Source: Clostridiales bacterium (lineage in GTDB: Bacteria; Bacillota; Clostridia; Saccharofermentanales; Saccharofermentanaceae). Taken from it: DNA of 34,976 nucleotides. Shown here piece by piece: positions 1 to 7,278 of this stretch. The notes beneath the pieces were generated by a model. It searched no databases. It was not told the DNA's origin and saw nothing but the letters and a program-made list of their open reading frames with translations. Location of the stretch: positions 1-34,976 of the forward strand of contig JAGCVX010000035.1 of NCBI GenBank assembly GCA_017962145.1, read 5' to 3'. Made by a program: the position numbers and the translations under genes. Position 1 is the first letter of the stretch. Every line of letters begins with the position of its first letter.

Positions 1-1929
1 ATTGGCAACAACGCGGTCGAGAAGCGATCTTACCGGGATGGCCTCTGCGGCTTTTTCGTTATCTCCGGTCAGCATCACTTTCGTGATCCCGAGATTGCCC
101 ATCTCGGTCAGCGCGTCTTTTGAGTCTTCGCGAATCGTATCTGCGACCCAGATCGCGCCGAGGACATTTCCGTCTTCTTCGAAATATAGTGCCGTCATCG
201 CACGCTTCGACACGTCTTTTTCGTCTTCCGATGCACGGTCGATCTTTGTGAACTGTTCGATATATTCTTTCTTTCCGCCGTGAATCGTCCTGCCGTCGAT
301 CTTTCCTTCGAGGCCGTGACCGGGATGCACGGAAAAATCCGTCACATCGTAAGAACGAAGTTTTTCGCGGTCGAGCGAAAGATCGCTTTCCGGGTCTTCA
401 AATGCCGAGACGATCGCACGTGCCAGAGGATGCTCACTTTTCAGCTCCAGTGCATTTGCCTTAGAAAGAAGCTCCTCGGGCGCGATGCCGTTACCCTTCA
501 GGAAATGCACTTTCGGCTTTCCGCTTGTGATCGTGCCGGTCTTATCCATCGCGACGATCGTGGCTTTTCCCATCTCTTCGAGTGCTTCGCCGGTTTTAAA
601 AAGCACACCGTTTTTCGCGCCGACTCCATTTCCCACCATGATCGCCACAGGGGTCGCAAGGCCGAGGGCGCAGGGGCAGGAGATCACGAGGACCGAGATG
701 CCGCGGGCAAGCGCGAAGCTCGCGTCTTTTCTGGCGAGGAGCCAGGCGGCGGTCACAAAAATCGCGATACCGATCACTGTCGGGACGAAGATCGCGGAGA
801 CCTTGTCGGCGATGCGCGCGATCGGCGCTTTTGTCGCGGCCGCATCGGACACCATCTTAATGATCTGCGACAGTGTCGTATCCTGACCGACACGCGTTGC
901 GCGGCAGCGGAGATAACCGGAGCGGTTGATCGTCGCGGCACTGACTTTCGCGCCGGCTGCCTTATCCACGGGGATCGACTCGCCGGTAAGCGCCGACTCG
1001 TCGACCGCACTTTCCCCATCGAGCACGACACCGTCGACCGGGATCGACTCACCGGGCTTGACCGCGAAGAGATCACCGACCACAACTTCCTCGATCGGGA
1101 TCGTCTGCTCGACAAGATCCGAAGTCAGATCGCACGCGGTCACACCGTCACAAGATGTTTCGGATCCGGGCGCATGGCGCAGTACACGTGCCGTCTTCGG
1201 CGCAAGTTTCATAAGAGATTTGAGAGAATCCGTCGTGCGGCCTTTGCTTACGGATTCAAGCGTTTTACCAACTGTGATCAGAGCCGGGATCATGGCGGCG
1301 GATTCAAAGTAGAGCTGGTTATGGTAAAGCTCGTGAAGATCCGCATTTGCCGTACCGGTCGTGATCAAGCCGCACATCTTAAAGAACACAAAAAGGCTCC
1401 AAAGAAATGAAACGCCGGAACCAAGTGCCACGAGCGTATCCATGTTCGGCGCACCGTGCAGAAGAGATCGGATGCCGCTTTCGAAAAACTTTCTGTTTAT
1501 ATACATGACGATGAGCGCAAGGATCATCTGCGTCAACGTCAGTCCGAGGTGGTTATGTTCAAAGTAAGATGGGAGCGGAAAGCCCCACATGTTATGTCCC
1601 ATCGAGACATACATCAAAACAAGAAGAAATCCTGCCGAAAGGATCAGGCGCCGCACGAGTTTGGGGGTCTCCGTGTCGCGAAGAAGATCATCCCCGGCCG
1701 GGGACGGTGCATTTGAAGAAGCGTTGGCAGAGGTTTTGAGGCTTGCGCCATATCCCGCTTTCTGTACGGCCTCGATGACCGCCTTCGGGTCCGCCTCGCC
1801 TTCCACGCCCATGGAATTCGTCAAAAGACTTACGGCGACGGACTTCACGCCCGGCACCTTACTGACGGCTTTTTCCACGCGCGCCTGACAGGCTGCGCAA
1901 CTCATTCCTGTTACCTGATACTGCTGCAT
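1..1929 (-). CDS. copA: Copper-exporting P1B-type ATPase CopA (3' end cut by window edge)
   Basis: Cu(I) efflux pump of the plasma membrane. The 643 codons present contain, in order: an N-terminal HMA domain with GMSCAAC (Cys11, Cys14), membrane helices, the TGES actuator loop, the copper-type CPC motif in SCPCALG (about residue 417), the phosphorylation site DKTGTITSG (Asp about 461), an HP motif (SEHPLA) and LTGDNEKAA near the left edge. The GDGIND hinge and the last helices lie outside the window, so roughly the last 100 residues are missing. The ATG at 1929 lies 15 nt after the csoR stop, with a purine-rich GAGAAGAG as ribosome-binding site. CPC, the single HMA domain and the CsoR neighbour all point to copper rather than zinc. 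Expected to be induced by copper through the csoR promoter. Confidence 0.93.
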   Translation of the reverse strand, partial: MQQYQVTGMSCAACQARVEKAVSKVPGVKSVAVSLLTNSMGVEGEADPKAVIEAVQKAGYGASLKTSANASSNAPSPAGDDLLRDTETPKLVRRLILSAGFLLVLMYVSMGHNMWGFPLPSYFEHNHLGLTLTQMILALIVMYINRKFFESGIRSLLHGAPNMDTLVALGSGVSFLWSLFVFFKMCGLITTGTANADLHELYHNQLYFESAAMIPALITVGKTLESVSKGRTTDSLKSLMKLAPKTARVLRHAPGSETSCDGVTACDLTSDLVEQTIPIEEVVVGDLFAVKPGESIPVDGVVLDGESAVDESALTGESIPVDKAAGAKVSAATINRSGYLRCRATRVGQDTTLSQIIKMVSDAAATKAPIARIADKVSAIFVPTVIGIAIFVTAAWLLARKDASFALARGISVLVISCPCALGLATPVAIMVGNGVGAKNGVLFKTGEALEEMGKATIVAMDKTGTITSGKPKVHFLKGNGIAPEELLSKANALELKSEHPLARAIVSAFEDPESDLSLDREKLRSYDVTDFSVHPGHGLEGKIDGRTIHGGKKEYIEQFTKIDRASEDEKDVSKRAMTALYFEEDGNVLGAIWVADTIREDSKDALTEMGNLGITKVMLTGDNEKAAEAIPVRSLLDRVVAN

Positions 1930-1944
1930 CTGCTCTTCTCTTTC

Positions 1945-2247
1945 TTATTTCATCAATTTCTGCATCAGCTTGACGAACTCGTCGATCGCTTCTTCTTTAC
2001 CGGATCGGATGTCATCCGACACACAGCTTCGCATATGGCACGCGAGGAGCTCTTTGTTGAAGCTGTTGAGCGCCGCCGTCACCGCCGCGACCTGCGTGAG
2101 GATATCCGGGCAATACGCGTCCTCTTCGATCATGCTCTCGATCCCGCGGATCTGGCCCTCCGCCCGACGGAGACGTTTGAGAAGATCCTTCTTCTCCTCC
2201 TCGGTCCGAAGCTTCTTTCTGTCAATGCAATGCGGGCACTTTGCCAT
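1945..2247 (-). CDS. csoR: Copper-sensing repressor CsoR
   Basis: A 100-residue CsoR/RcnR (DUF156) family repressor. The copper-binding triad of this family is visible as Cys46 (AYCPD), His71 and Cys75 (ACHMRSC). An extra CPHC motif sits at residues 4-7. The helical core has the typical RRAEGQIRGIESMI segment. In the family, the apo-tetramer binds GC-rich dyads and is released by Cu(I). It is first in an operon with copA, which starts 15 nt downstream, and two matching dyads lie in its own promoter, so copper-relieved autoregulation is expected. Cys-His-Cys favours a copper sensor over formaldehyde- or nickel-sensing relatives. Confidence 0.92.
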   Translation of the reverse strand: MAKCPHCIDRKKLRTEEEKKDLLKRLRRAEGQIRGIESMIEEDAYCPDILTQVAAVTAALNSFNKELLACHMRSCVSDDIRSGKEEAIDEFVKLMQKLMK

Positions 2248-2291
2248 ATCGATTCCTCCTTGAAGACTCTGTCTCGTTCTCTTCAGTCCAG

Positions 2292-2308
2292 ATACCCCCC
2301 AGGGGTAT
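2292..2308 (-). promoter_or_regulatory. Second CsoR-type operator, just downstream of the transcription start
   Basis: ATACCCC-CCA-GGGGTAT, the same 7-3-7 dyad as the promoter-embedded site. The two centres are 36 bp apart. It lies at about +8 to +24 of the predicted csoR transcript, so it could add a roadblock or cooperative binding of two tetramers. Confidence 0.75.
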
Positions 2309-2322
2309 ATTCCGTTGTCTTG

Positions 2323-2351
2323 ATTCTATACCCCCCCGGGGTATATGTCAA
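2323..2351 (-). promoter_or_regulatory. csoR-copA promoter with embedded CsoR operator
   Basis: Reading the minus strand, TTGACA (2346-2351) and TAGAAT (2323-2328) are separated by exactly 17 nt. The spacer is almost entirely a dyad, TATACCCC-CCC-GGGGTATA on the plus strand at 2327-2345. This is the ATACCCC/GGGGTAT type of site bound by CsoR proteins. A repressor here would block RNA polymerase directly. The predicted start of transcription is near 2316. Confidence 0.85.
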
Positions 2352-2360
2352 CCGCCCCGC

Positions 2361-2398
2361 AAAACAAAAAAGGAGCACCTCCATCTTGGAGATGCTCC
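2361..2398 (-). terminator. Intrinsic terminator of the DUF4428 gene
   Basis: On the minus strand GGAGCATCTCCA and TGGAGGTGCTCC form a stem around a short loop (2372-2398). It is followed by a T-rich run (2361-2371). It lies 33 nt after the stop of the DUF4428 gene and separates it from the csoR promoter. Confidence 0.85.
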
Positions 2399-2430
2399 CT
2401 CTGATTCTTCTTTCGATGCACTCGTTCAGA

Positions 2431-3534
2431 TCAGTTGATCTTGCTTCCGCAGAACTCGCAAATTCCGGCAGCGCCGAGTGTGGTTGTCGCCTGGCAGAAT
2501 GGGCAGGTTACGGTCATACCCGGAGCCATCGCAGCCTGCTGAGCCATGCCCTGTTGTGGCATTCCCTGCTGCATCGCCATACCCTGTTGCGGCATTCCCT
2601 GCTGCATCTGCATACCCTGCATACCTTGCATTCCCTGCATTCCCTGTGGCGACAGTCCGAATGAACCAAGAAATGCTGCGCCGGCAGCAGCGCGCATCTC
2701 GCCTGCCGAGAGCAATGCGATTTTCTGCTCAAGCATCATGAGAGCGGCCGTGTCGTTCGGATTCGGGGTACGTCCCGCAGCCATCTCTTCCTGTATCTTT
2801 GCCTTCAGCTGCGCAGACTGCGCTTTCAGCTGCTGCAGTTCAGGACTCGAAGTCGGACCGCCAAGACCCTTCATGCCATCGATCGCAGCCTTGATCTCAT
2901 TTCCGCAGTCCACACACTTATAGTAATCATCGATCTTGTTGCCGAGGATGTTAAATCCGGAACGCTGTACGCTCCAGCCGCCGCTCTGTCCCGGGTTCAT
3001 CGGCTGCTCGCCGACTTCGATACTGCCGTTCGAAAGCGCGAATCTCATCTCGTCAAAGTACGGATGATTTACGCGGATGATCGCGTGGAATTCATAGGAA
3101 TATTTATAACGCGGAGGATTGTAGCTGACGGACTTTCCGTTGCTGTCGGTTCTTCTGATCTCGGTTCTGTGTTCCTTGACGTCAAGGTCACAGCCCTGTG
3201 CCTGCGAGAAATCCAGAACGTCCGGATTGGCAGCGTTGATATCTCTTGCCGAAGTGACCATGAACTTTCTGGCGTTATCGTCGATCATGAGCTTGGTGCT
3301 CGATGTGCCCATCGTTCTCGTTGCATTGAACGAAGCCACCGCCGACTTGTTCTGCTCACGATAGGCAAGCTGCTTGTCGATGTCCGCCTTCGTGCTGTGA
3401 CGACGCTCGGAAAACCACGGAGAAAGCTTGCTGGCGCAGTCCTTACACATATTCGCGTCCTCGAGTTTTTTGTTACCCAGAAGACCGATCTTATTCCCGC
3501 AGAAATCGCAGAATTTCTTATCAAAAAGTCCCAT
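2431..3534 (-). CDS. DUF4428 domain protein with N- and C-terminal zinc ribbons
   Basis: 367 residues. It begins with a four-cysteine treble-clef/zinc-ribbon (CDFCGNK at 9-12, CKDC at about 31-34) typical of DUF4428. A middle alpha/beta region of unknown function follows, with a further CVDCG. A Met/Gln-rich low-complexity linker (MQGMQ and QQGMPQQGMA repeats, about residues 295-340) leads to a second zinc ribbon, CPFCQ...CEFCG, at the C-terminus. There is no signal peptide or membrane segment. The family is common in Clostridia but has no established biochemical role. It is probably a single-gene unit with its own terminator. The ribbon-linker-ribbon layout suggests an adaptor; that is an inference. 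Confidence 0.8.
   Translation of the reverse strand: MGLFDKKFCDFCGNKIGLLGNKKLEDANMCKDCASKLSPWFSERRHSTKADIDKQLAYREQNKSAVASFNATRTMGTSSTKLMIDDNARKFMVTSARDINAANPDVLDFSQAQGCDLDVKEHRTEIRRTDSNGKSVSYNPPRYKYSYEFHAIIRVNHPYFDEMRFALSNGSIEVGEQPMNPGQSGGWSVQRSGFNILGNKIDDYYKCVDCGNEIKAAIDGMKGLGGPTSSPELQQLKAQSAQLKAKIQEEMAAGRTPNPNDTAALMMLEQKIALLSAGEMRAAAGAAFLGSFGLSPQGMQGMQGMQGMQMQQGMPQQGMAMQQGMPQQGMAQQAAMAPGMTVTCPFCQATTTLGAAGICEFCGSKIN
2545..2645 (-). repeat. Coding repeat for the Met/Gln-rich linker
   Basis: Near-identical units built from CCCTGTTG, GGCATTCCCTGCTGCAT and TGCATACCCTGC occur in tandem inside the DUF4428 gene. They encode MQGMQ/QQGMPQQGMA repeats. Copy number could vary between strains. Confidence 0.7.
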
Positions 3535-3637
3535 ACTATGCCTCCCATAAAGTTGAATTTTATCAACATAATTTTACCATTTTGAACTCGCTTCTACAAG
3601 CACACTTCGCCAAATGCACCGGAGATTTAGACATATC

Positions 3638-3714
3638 TAAAACGCAAAGAAAAGCTTCTCGCGCTTTCCTCGGTCGATGACCTGCGGAATCGTTTCGAAG
3701 CTTTTCTTTTGCGT
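3638..3714 (-). terminator. Long-stem terminator of ald
   Basis: The arms 3642-3658 (ACGCAAAGAAAAGCTTC) and 3697-3714 are complementary over 17 bp with one bulged base. They enclose 38 nt. Downstream on the minus strand comes TTTT. It lies 33 nt beyond the ald stop. The large loop is unusual for a simple terminator. Confidence 0.6.
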
Positions 3715-3747
3715 AATTATTTATGTGATAATAATCAGGAATCTCTC

Positions 3748-4860
3748 TTAGATCAAAGAAGCGAGTTCTGTATAGTCGTAATTAAGTGCGGATGCAACAT
3801 TTTTGTTGGTGCATTTGCCTGCGTAGCAGTTTACGCCGGATGTGATCACTTCGCTCTTCTTGCATGCTTCTTCAAGACCTGCTTCTGCGATCAAGAGGCC
3901 ATAACGAAGTGTGGCATTGGTCAGTGCGATGGTACTTGTTCTCGGAACGGCACCCGGCATGTTGCCTACGCAGTAATGTACGACACCGTCTTCGATGTAG
4001 ACCGGATCGTCGTGTGTGGTGACGTGAGAGGATTCACCGCAGCCGCCCTGGTCGATCGCAACGTCAACAAATACCGCGCCGTCCTTCATTTCAGGCAGAT
4101 ACTTTTTCTTAAAGAGTTTCGGTGTGGAGCCGCCCGGGATCAGGACCGAACCGATCACGAGGTCCGCATCCTTGCACGCACGCTCAACGTTCGAGTCATT
4201 ACTTACGAGAGTCTGGATATGTGCACCGAACATGTTGTCGAGTTCTTCGAGTCTCTTGAGGTTGACATCGAGGATCGTGACATTGGCACCCATACCGACT
4301 GCGATCTTACAAGCGTTCATACCAACGGTACCGCCACCGAGGATCACGACATTTGCCTTCGGGGTACCCGGAACACCAGCGAGGAGAATACCCTCACCGC
4401 CGAACTTCTTCTCGAGATATTTCGCGCCTTCCTGGATGGAAAGACGACCAGCGATCTGCGACATCGGCGCAAGACACGGAAGCGATCTGTCTTTTTCCTG
4501 GATCGTTTCATAAGCAACAGCTTTTACTTTACCTGCCAAAAGCGCGTCTGCCTGTTCTTTATCTGCAGCAAGATGGAGATATGTATAAAGGATCAATCCT
4601 TCTCTAAAGAGCGGATACTCTGACGGAAGCGGTTCCTTTACCTTGATCATCATATCGACAAGGTTCCATACATCGGCTGCGTTGTCGATCAGAGAAGCGC
4701 CTGCATCGACGTACTCATTATCCGTAAAACCGGATCCGACGCCTGCACCCTTTTCCATATACACATGGTGGCCGGCGGCAACATAAGCCTTCACGTTATC
4801 CGGTGTAAGACCTACACGGAATTCGTTGTTCTTGATCTCTTTTACACAACCGATCTTCAT
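3748..4860 (-). CDS. ald: Alanine dehydrogenase
   Basis: NAD-dependent interconversion of L-alanine with pyruvate and ammonia in the cytoplasm. The 370 residues match the full family length. Visible key residues in family numbering are Arg15 (EFRVGL), Lys75 (KVKEP), catalytic His96 (YLHLA), the Rossmann loop GGGTVG at 175-180, and catalytic Asp270 (VAIDQGG). The start at 4860 has GGAG nine bases upstream; an in-frame ATG at 4875 would add five residues but has no ribosome-binding site. Single-gene unit with its own terminator. It may feed pyruvate or supply alanine for the cell wall. Confidence 0.95.
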   Translation of the reverse strand: MKIGCVKEIKNNEFRVGLTPDNVKAYVAAGHHVYMEKGAGVGSGFTDNEYVDAGASLIDNAADVWNLVDMMIKVKEPLPSEYPLFREGLILYTYLHLAADKEQADALLAGKVKAVAYETIQEKDRSLPCLAPMSQIAGRLSIQEGAKYLEKKFGGEGILLAGVPGTPKANVVILGGGTVGMNACKIAVGMGANVTILDVNLKRLEELDNMFGAHIQTLVSNDSNVERACKDADLVIGSVLIPGGSTPKLFKKKYLPEMKDGAVFVDVAIDQGGCGESSHVTTHDDPVYIEDGVVHYCVGNMPGAVPRTSTIALTNATLRYGLLIAEAGLEEACKKSEVITSGVNCYAGKCTNKNVASALNYDYTELASLI

Positions 4861-4974
4861 AATACAAATCTCCATTGATTTACATAGTAGTCCGCTCCGG
4901 CAAAAACCGTGCGGCCATTTTCCATTGTATCATAAGAAAGAGGTCATGTTGATAAACCAAGGACAGCAAGAATC

Positions 4975-5979
4975 TTATCTTCGCGATTTCGGACGAATAC
5001 TAACTTCACCTGAAGAAAGTACTCCTGTGGTTCCGTCTTTATATTCCACTAAAAGATTACAGTCACTCGTGATATCCAAAACTTTTGCCGCGCGTTTTTC
5101 TCCGCTTCCTGTTGAAATGACATCGACATCTTTTCCGATCACGAGGCTTTTTTCTTTATATATTCTTTCATAATTTTCGTGATCGTCCGCGCGGTAGATC
5201 TCGAAAAATCTCTGAAGGAAAACAGCCGCGATCTTATTCTTCGCATCCGGAATTCTTTCATCTAAAATGCTACCTGCGATGTCCTTGATGTCTTTGGGGA
5301 AACCACCTTTTGGTGCATAGACATTGAACCCGATTCCGAGTACCGCATATTCCAGATTTCCGCTTTCCATACTGATCGATGCTTCGGTCAAGATACCGAC
5401 TGCTTTTCTTTCACGAAGAAATACATCGTTCACCCATTTGATCAACGGACGATCTGTCTCATCGGTATCTTCGAGTACAGACTCGATCGCCTCGCATGCC
5501 GCGACCGCTGCCATCGTCGTGATCTTGAGTGCTTCCTGTGCAGGTATATCCGACGGACGAAGAAGCACGCTGATATAAAGTCCGGTATCAAGCGGCGAAT
5601 AAAAAGATCTTCCCAGACGACCCTTTCCGCCGGTCTGTGAATTTGCGATGATCACTTTTCCTTCTTTCGCACCATCTGCTGCGAGTTCTTTTAAAAGTGT
5701 ATTTGTCGAAACGACTTCATCATATACATCGATCGAAAGCCGCATCTTTTTCTTTATATATTTTTCGACGCCCTGAGAAGATACGATATCCGTATCCGGA
5801 GACAGACAATATCCCTTCGATTTTTGTGCATCGATACTGTATCCTTCTGCGCGCAAAGACTCGACCGCCTTCCACACGGCAGTACGCGAAACCTCCAGTT
5901 TTTCAGCGATTTCCTCGCCTGAGAAAAACCTTCCTTTATGCTTTTCAAACAGCGCCAGGAGCGCTTCTTTTGTGTTCAT
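4975..5979 (-). CDS. birA: Biotin--protein ligase / biotin operon repressor BirA
   Basis: Bifunctional BirA. An N-terminal winged helix-turn-helix (about residues 15-60, SGEEIAEKLEVSRTAVWKAV) is followed by the ligase domain with the biotinyl-AMP loop GGKGRLGR (117-124) and the KWVND substrate motif (181-185), then a C-terminal SH3-like domain. It makes biotinyl-5'-AMP and biotinylates carrier proteins; with biotin bound it can repress transcription. Start choice is uncertain. ATG 5979 (MNTKEALLAL) has a purine-rich GAAGAAG upstream and fits the family N-terminus. ATG 5991 and GTG 6000 are in frame but preceded by a T-run. No biotin synthesis gene is in the window, so its regulon is elsewhere. 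Confidence 0.93.
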   Translation of the reverse strand: MNTKEALLALFEKHKGRFFSGEEIAEKLEVSRTAVWKAVESLRAEGYSIDAQKSKGYCLSPDTDIVSSQGVEKYIKKKMRLSIDVYDEVVSTNTLLKELAADGAKEGKVIIANSQTGGKGRLGRSFYSPLDTGLYISVLLRPSDIPAQEALKITTMAAVAACEAIESVLEDTDETDRPLIKWVNDVFLRERKAVGILTEASISMESGNLEYAVLGIGFNVYAPKGGFPKDIKDIAGSILDERIPDAKNKIAAVFLQRFFEIYRADDHENYERIYKEKSLVIGKDVDVISTGSGEKRAAKVLDITSDCNLLVEYKDGTTGVLSSGEVSIRPKSRR

Positions 5980-5998
5980 TTTCTTCTTCATAAAAAAC

Positions 5999-6050
5999 AC
6001 GTTAACACTTTCCCAAACTCAAGTCAACCACCAAACAAATTGAGGTTAAC
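5999..6050 (-). promoter_or_regulatory. Candidate birA promoter overlapped by a BirA-like operator
   Basis: On the minus strand TTGACT (6022-6027), a 17-nt spacer and TAACGT (5999-6004) form a weak promoter. Overlapping the -35 is GTCAACC (6023-6029), 14 nt, then GGTTAAC (6044-6050). This is close to the GTTAACC-N14/16-GGTTAAC dyad of Firmicute BirA sites, with one mismatch in the left arm. A second GTTAAC at 6001-6006 does not fit the spacing. It suggests BirA controls its own gene. The predicted transcript would have a very short leader, which weakens the call. Confidence 0.4.
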
Positions 6051-6095
6051 ATAACATTTTTCTCGTAAATTCATATGAAATTCACACTTTCATAT

Positions 6096-6124
6096 TTGTA
6101 TCTTAAAAAACATAGCGATATAAT
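6096..6124 (+). promoter_or_regulatory. Promoter of the lysine/alanine-rich protein gene
   Basis: Perfect -10 TATAAT at 6119-6124, and a weak -35 TTGTAT at 6096-6101 with 17-nt spacing, in an AT-rich stretch. The predicted start is near 6131. The leader carries GGAGG at 6147-6151. Confidence 0.6.
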
Positions 6125-6159
6125 CAAATTAAAATATGAATCACATGGAGGTTCTTGAT

Positions 6160-6666
6160 ATGGATAATGCAAAGAAGACAGACGCACCTGCAAAGGTAGA
6201 AGAAGCAAAAAAAGTTGCCGCTCCGAAGAAAGCTGCCGCTAAGAAGCCCGCTGCAAAGAAGGCCCCTGTGAAGAAGGCTGCCGCAGCAAAGGCACCGGCA
6301 AAGAAGGCTGCTCCTGCTAAGAAGGCTGCACCGGCTAAGAAGGCTGCTGCAAAGAAAGCTGCTCCTGCTAAGAAGGCCGCACCGGCTAAAAAGGCTGCTG
6401 CAAAGAAAGCTGCTCCTGCTAAGAAGGCTGCACCTGCAAAGAAAGCTGCACCGGCTAAAAAAGCTGCTGCAAAGAAGCCCGCTAAGAAAGCTGCAAAGAA
6501 AGCTCCGGTTAAGAAGCTCGGTAAGATCTTCTTCGAGTTTGACGGACAGCAGATCGAGTTCAAGGCAATCGAGAAAAAGGCTGCAAAACTCGGTGGCGAT
6601 GTTTATGTAGTAGCCGGCGAAAAGAAGATTTTCGATGCAAGCGGAAAAGGAATCGATCTCTTCTGA
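6160..6666 (+). CDS. Lysine/alanine-rich nucleoid-like protein, DUF6465-like C-terminus
   Basis: 168 residues. Positions 1-118 are a highly basic tail of AAPAKKAAPAKKAAAKK units (17 residues each, first copy from about residue 50) resembling histone H1 or bacterial Hc1/AlgP-type tails. The last 50 residues form a compact domain (KIFFEFDGQQIEF...DVYVVAGEKKIFDASGKGIDLF) that resembles DUF6465 of Clostridia. ATG 6160 is preferred over the in-frame ATGs at 6136 and 6145 because GGAGG lies 8 nt upstream of it. The tail should bind DNA or RNA non-specifically. The gene sits immediately upstream of an unusual repeat array. Function in vivo is not established. Confidence 0.8.
   Translation: MDNAKKTDAPAKVEEAKKVAAPKKAAAKKPAAKKAPVKKAAAAKAPAKKAAPAKKAAPAKKAAAKKAAPAKKAAPAKKAAAKKAAPAKKAAPAKKAAPAKKAAAKKPAKKAAKKAPVKKLGKIFFEFDGQQIEFKAIEKKAAKLGGDVYVVAGEKKIFDASGKGIDLF
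6307..6474 (+). repeat. 51-bp coding tandem repeat
   Basis: Units begin at 6307, 6358 and 6409. The third has an extra 15-bp APAKK insertion. Each encodes AAPAKKAAPAKKAAAKK. Near-identical DNA between copies makes slippage or unequal recombination, and hence length variation, likely. Confidence 0.85.
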
Positions 6667-6698
6667 TCTAACTGAAAAAAGTGTAGTGCATTTGGAGA

Positions 6699-6729
6699 GG
6701 GACTGTTCGAAAGGACAGTCCCCTTTTTT
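6699..6729 (+). terminator. Terminator of the lysine/alanine-rich protein gene
   Basis: GGGACTGT (6699-6706), a short loop, ACAGTCCC (6715-6722), then CTTTTTT. It lies 33 nt after the stop codon. A copy of the AAATGCAC octamer (reverse strand, 6686-6693) sits directly before the stem. Confidence 0.9.
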
Positions 6730-6765
6730 GCTTTTTATGTGGTCTCTTCTTTCCCTTTCTTCACA

Positions 6766-7090
6766 CTCCTTGGTGTTTTGGGAGTAGTGGCAAGGAAACT
6801 TTCAGAAGTCCAAGTTTTCCTTGTTTGTTTTTTGTAGGGAAAGCAAGGGAAAACACTTGTTTATTGATTTTCCTTGTCCAAATATGGGCCATTCCGGCAA
6901 GGAATATTTCTGTTGCTGCATTTTTCCTTGCCTTTTCATCCTTCATTTGAACAAGGAATATATCTGTTTTGTGAACTTTCCTTGCCAAGAGCAGTAAAAA
7001 ACGGCAAGGAAAATGTGCCTTATCGACATATTCCTTGTCAAAGCACGATTTTTCGGTCAAGGAATAATAGTATTCTCGCAATTTTCCTTG
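6766..7090. repeat. Array of alternately inverted CAAGGAA 7-mers at constant spacing
   Basis: CAAGGAA starts at 6791, 6844 (CAAGGGA variant), 6898, 6952, 7005 and 7058. TTCCTTG starts at 6817, 6870, 6924, 6978, 7031 and 7084. They alternate strictly. The gap inside each CAAGGAA...TTCCTTG pair is exactly 19 nt in all six cases; the gap between pairs is 20 or 21 nt. The period is therefore 53-54 bp and neighbouring half-sites lie about 26-28 bp apart. Conservation extends to CAAGGAAWA. Filler sequences differ, except that pairs three and four share ATATNTCTGTT. A degenerate CTCCTTG at 6766-6772 may be a worn left end. I see no credible gene in the region 6730-7150. Not CRISPR: repeats are too short and alternate in orientation. 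Confidence 0.9.
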
Positions 7091-7152
7091 TCCACTCACG
7101 CCCCTGACTGATCTTTGTTTCAAAAATATCGGAAAAACTTTGAAAAAACCTA

Positions 7153-7180
7153 TGGACATTTTCCGAAAAAGGTATATTAT
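7153..7180 (+). promoter_or_regulatory. Promoter of the Zn/Cd efflux unit
   Basis: TGGACA (7153-7158), 16 nt, TATTAT (7175-7180). The predicted start is near 7187, at the edge of the operator dyad. Confidence 0.6.
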
Positions 7181-7188
7181 GGAATTAA

Positions 7189-7210
7189 CATATGAACGGT
7201 TGTTCATATG
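7189..7210 (+). promoter_or_regulatory. SmtB/ArsR-type metal-responsive operator
   Basis: CATATGAAC-GGTT-GTTCATATG, perfect 9-bp arms. With flanks it has the 12-2-12 form of SmtB/ZiaR/CzrA operators (AACATATGAACG, GT, TGTTCATATGAA). It covers the predicted transcription start, the expected place for a repressor relieved by zinc or cadmium. No arsR/smtB gene is in the window, so the regulator is elsewhere. Confidence 0.75.
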
Positions 7211-7278
7211 AACGAAGAAAACCCGATATGCAAAAGCAAGTATCTGAAGTAATATTAAGATGCTGGAGGAAATGCACT

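Noticed and set aside
280..1410. Long plus-strand open frame opposite copA
   Set aside because: The minus strand encodes an intact P1B ATPase with all motifs; the plus-strand frame is Arg/His-rich antisense translation. The same applies to the long antisense frames at 8106-9068, 14595-15635, 17117-18079, 19458-20756 and 25605-26564.
2035..2664. Plus-strand frame across csoR, its promoter and the DUF4428 gene end
   Set aside because: It spans two genes, an operator pair and a terminator on the other strand; its C-terminus is antisense of the Met/Gln repeat.
6766..7090. CRISPR array
   Set aside because: Repeats are only 7-9 bp, alternate in orientation and no cas gene is nearby. The regular spacing is real, but it is a different structure.
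6761..7207. 148-codon minus-strand open frame across the repeat array
   Set aside because: It runs through the array and the metal operator, has no ribosome-binding site at its start, and its product merely translates the repeats. The constant spacing and alternate orientation are not frame-related.
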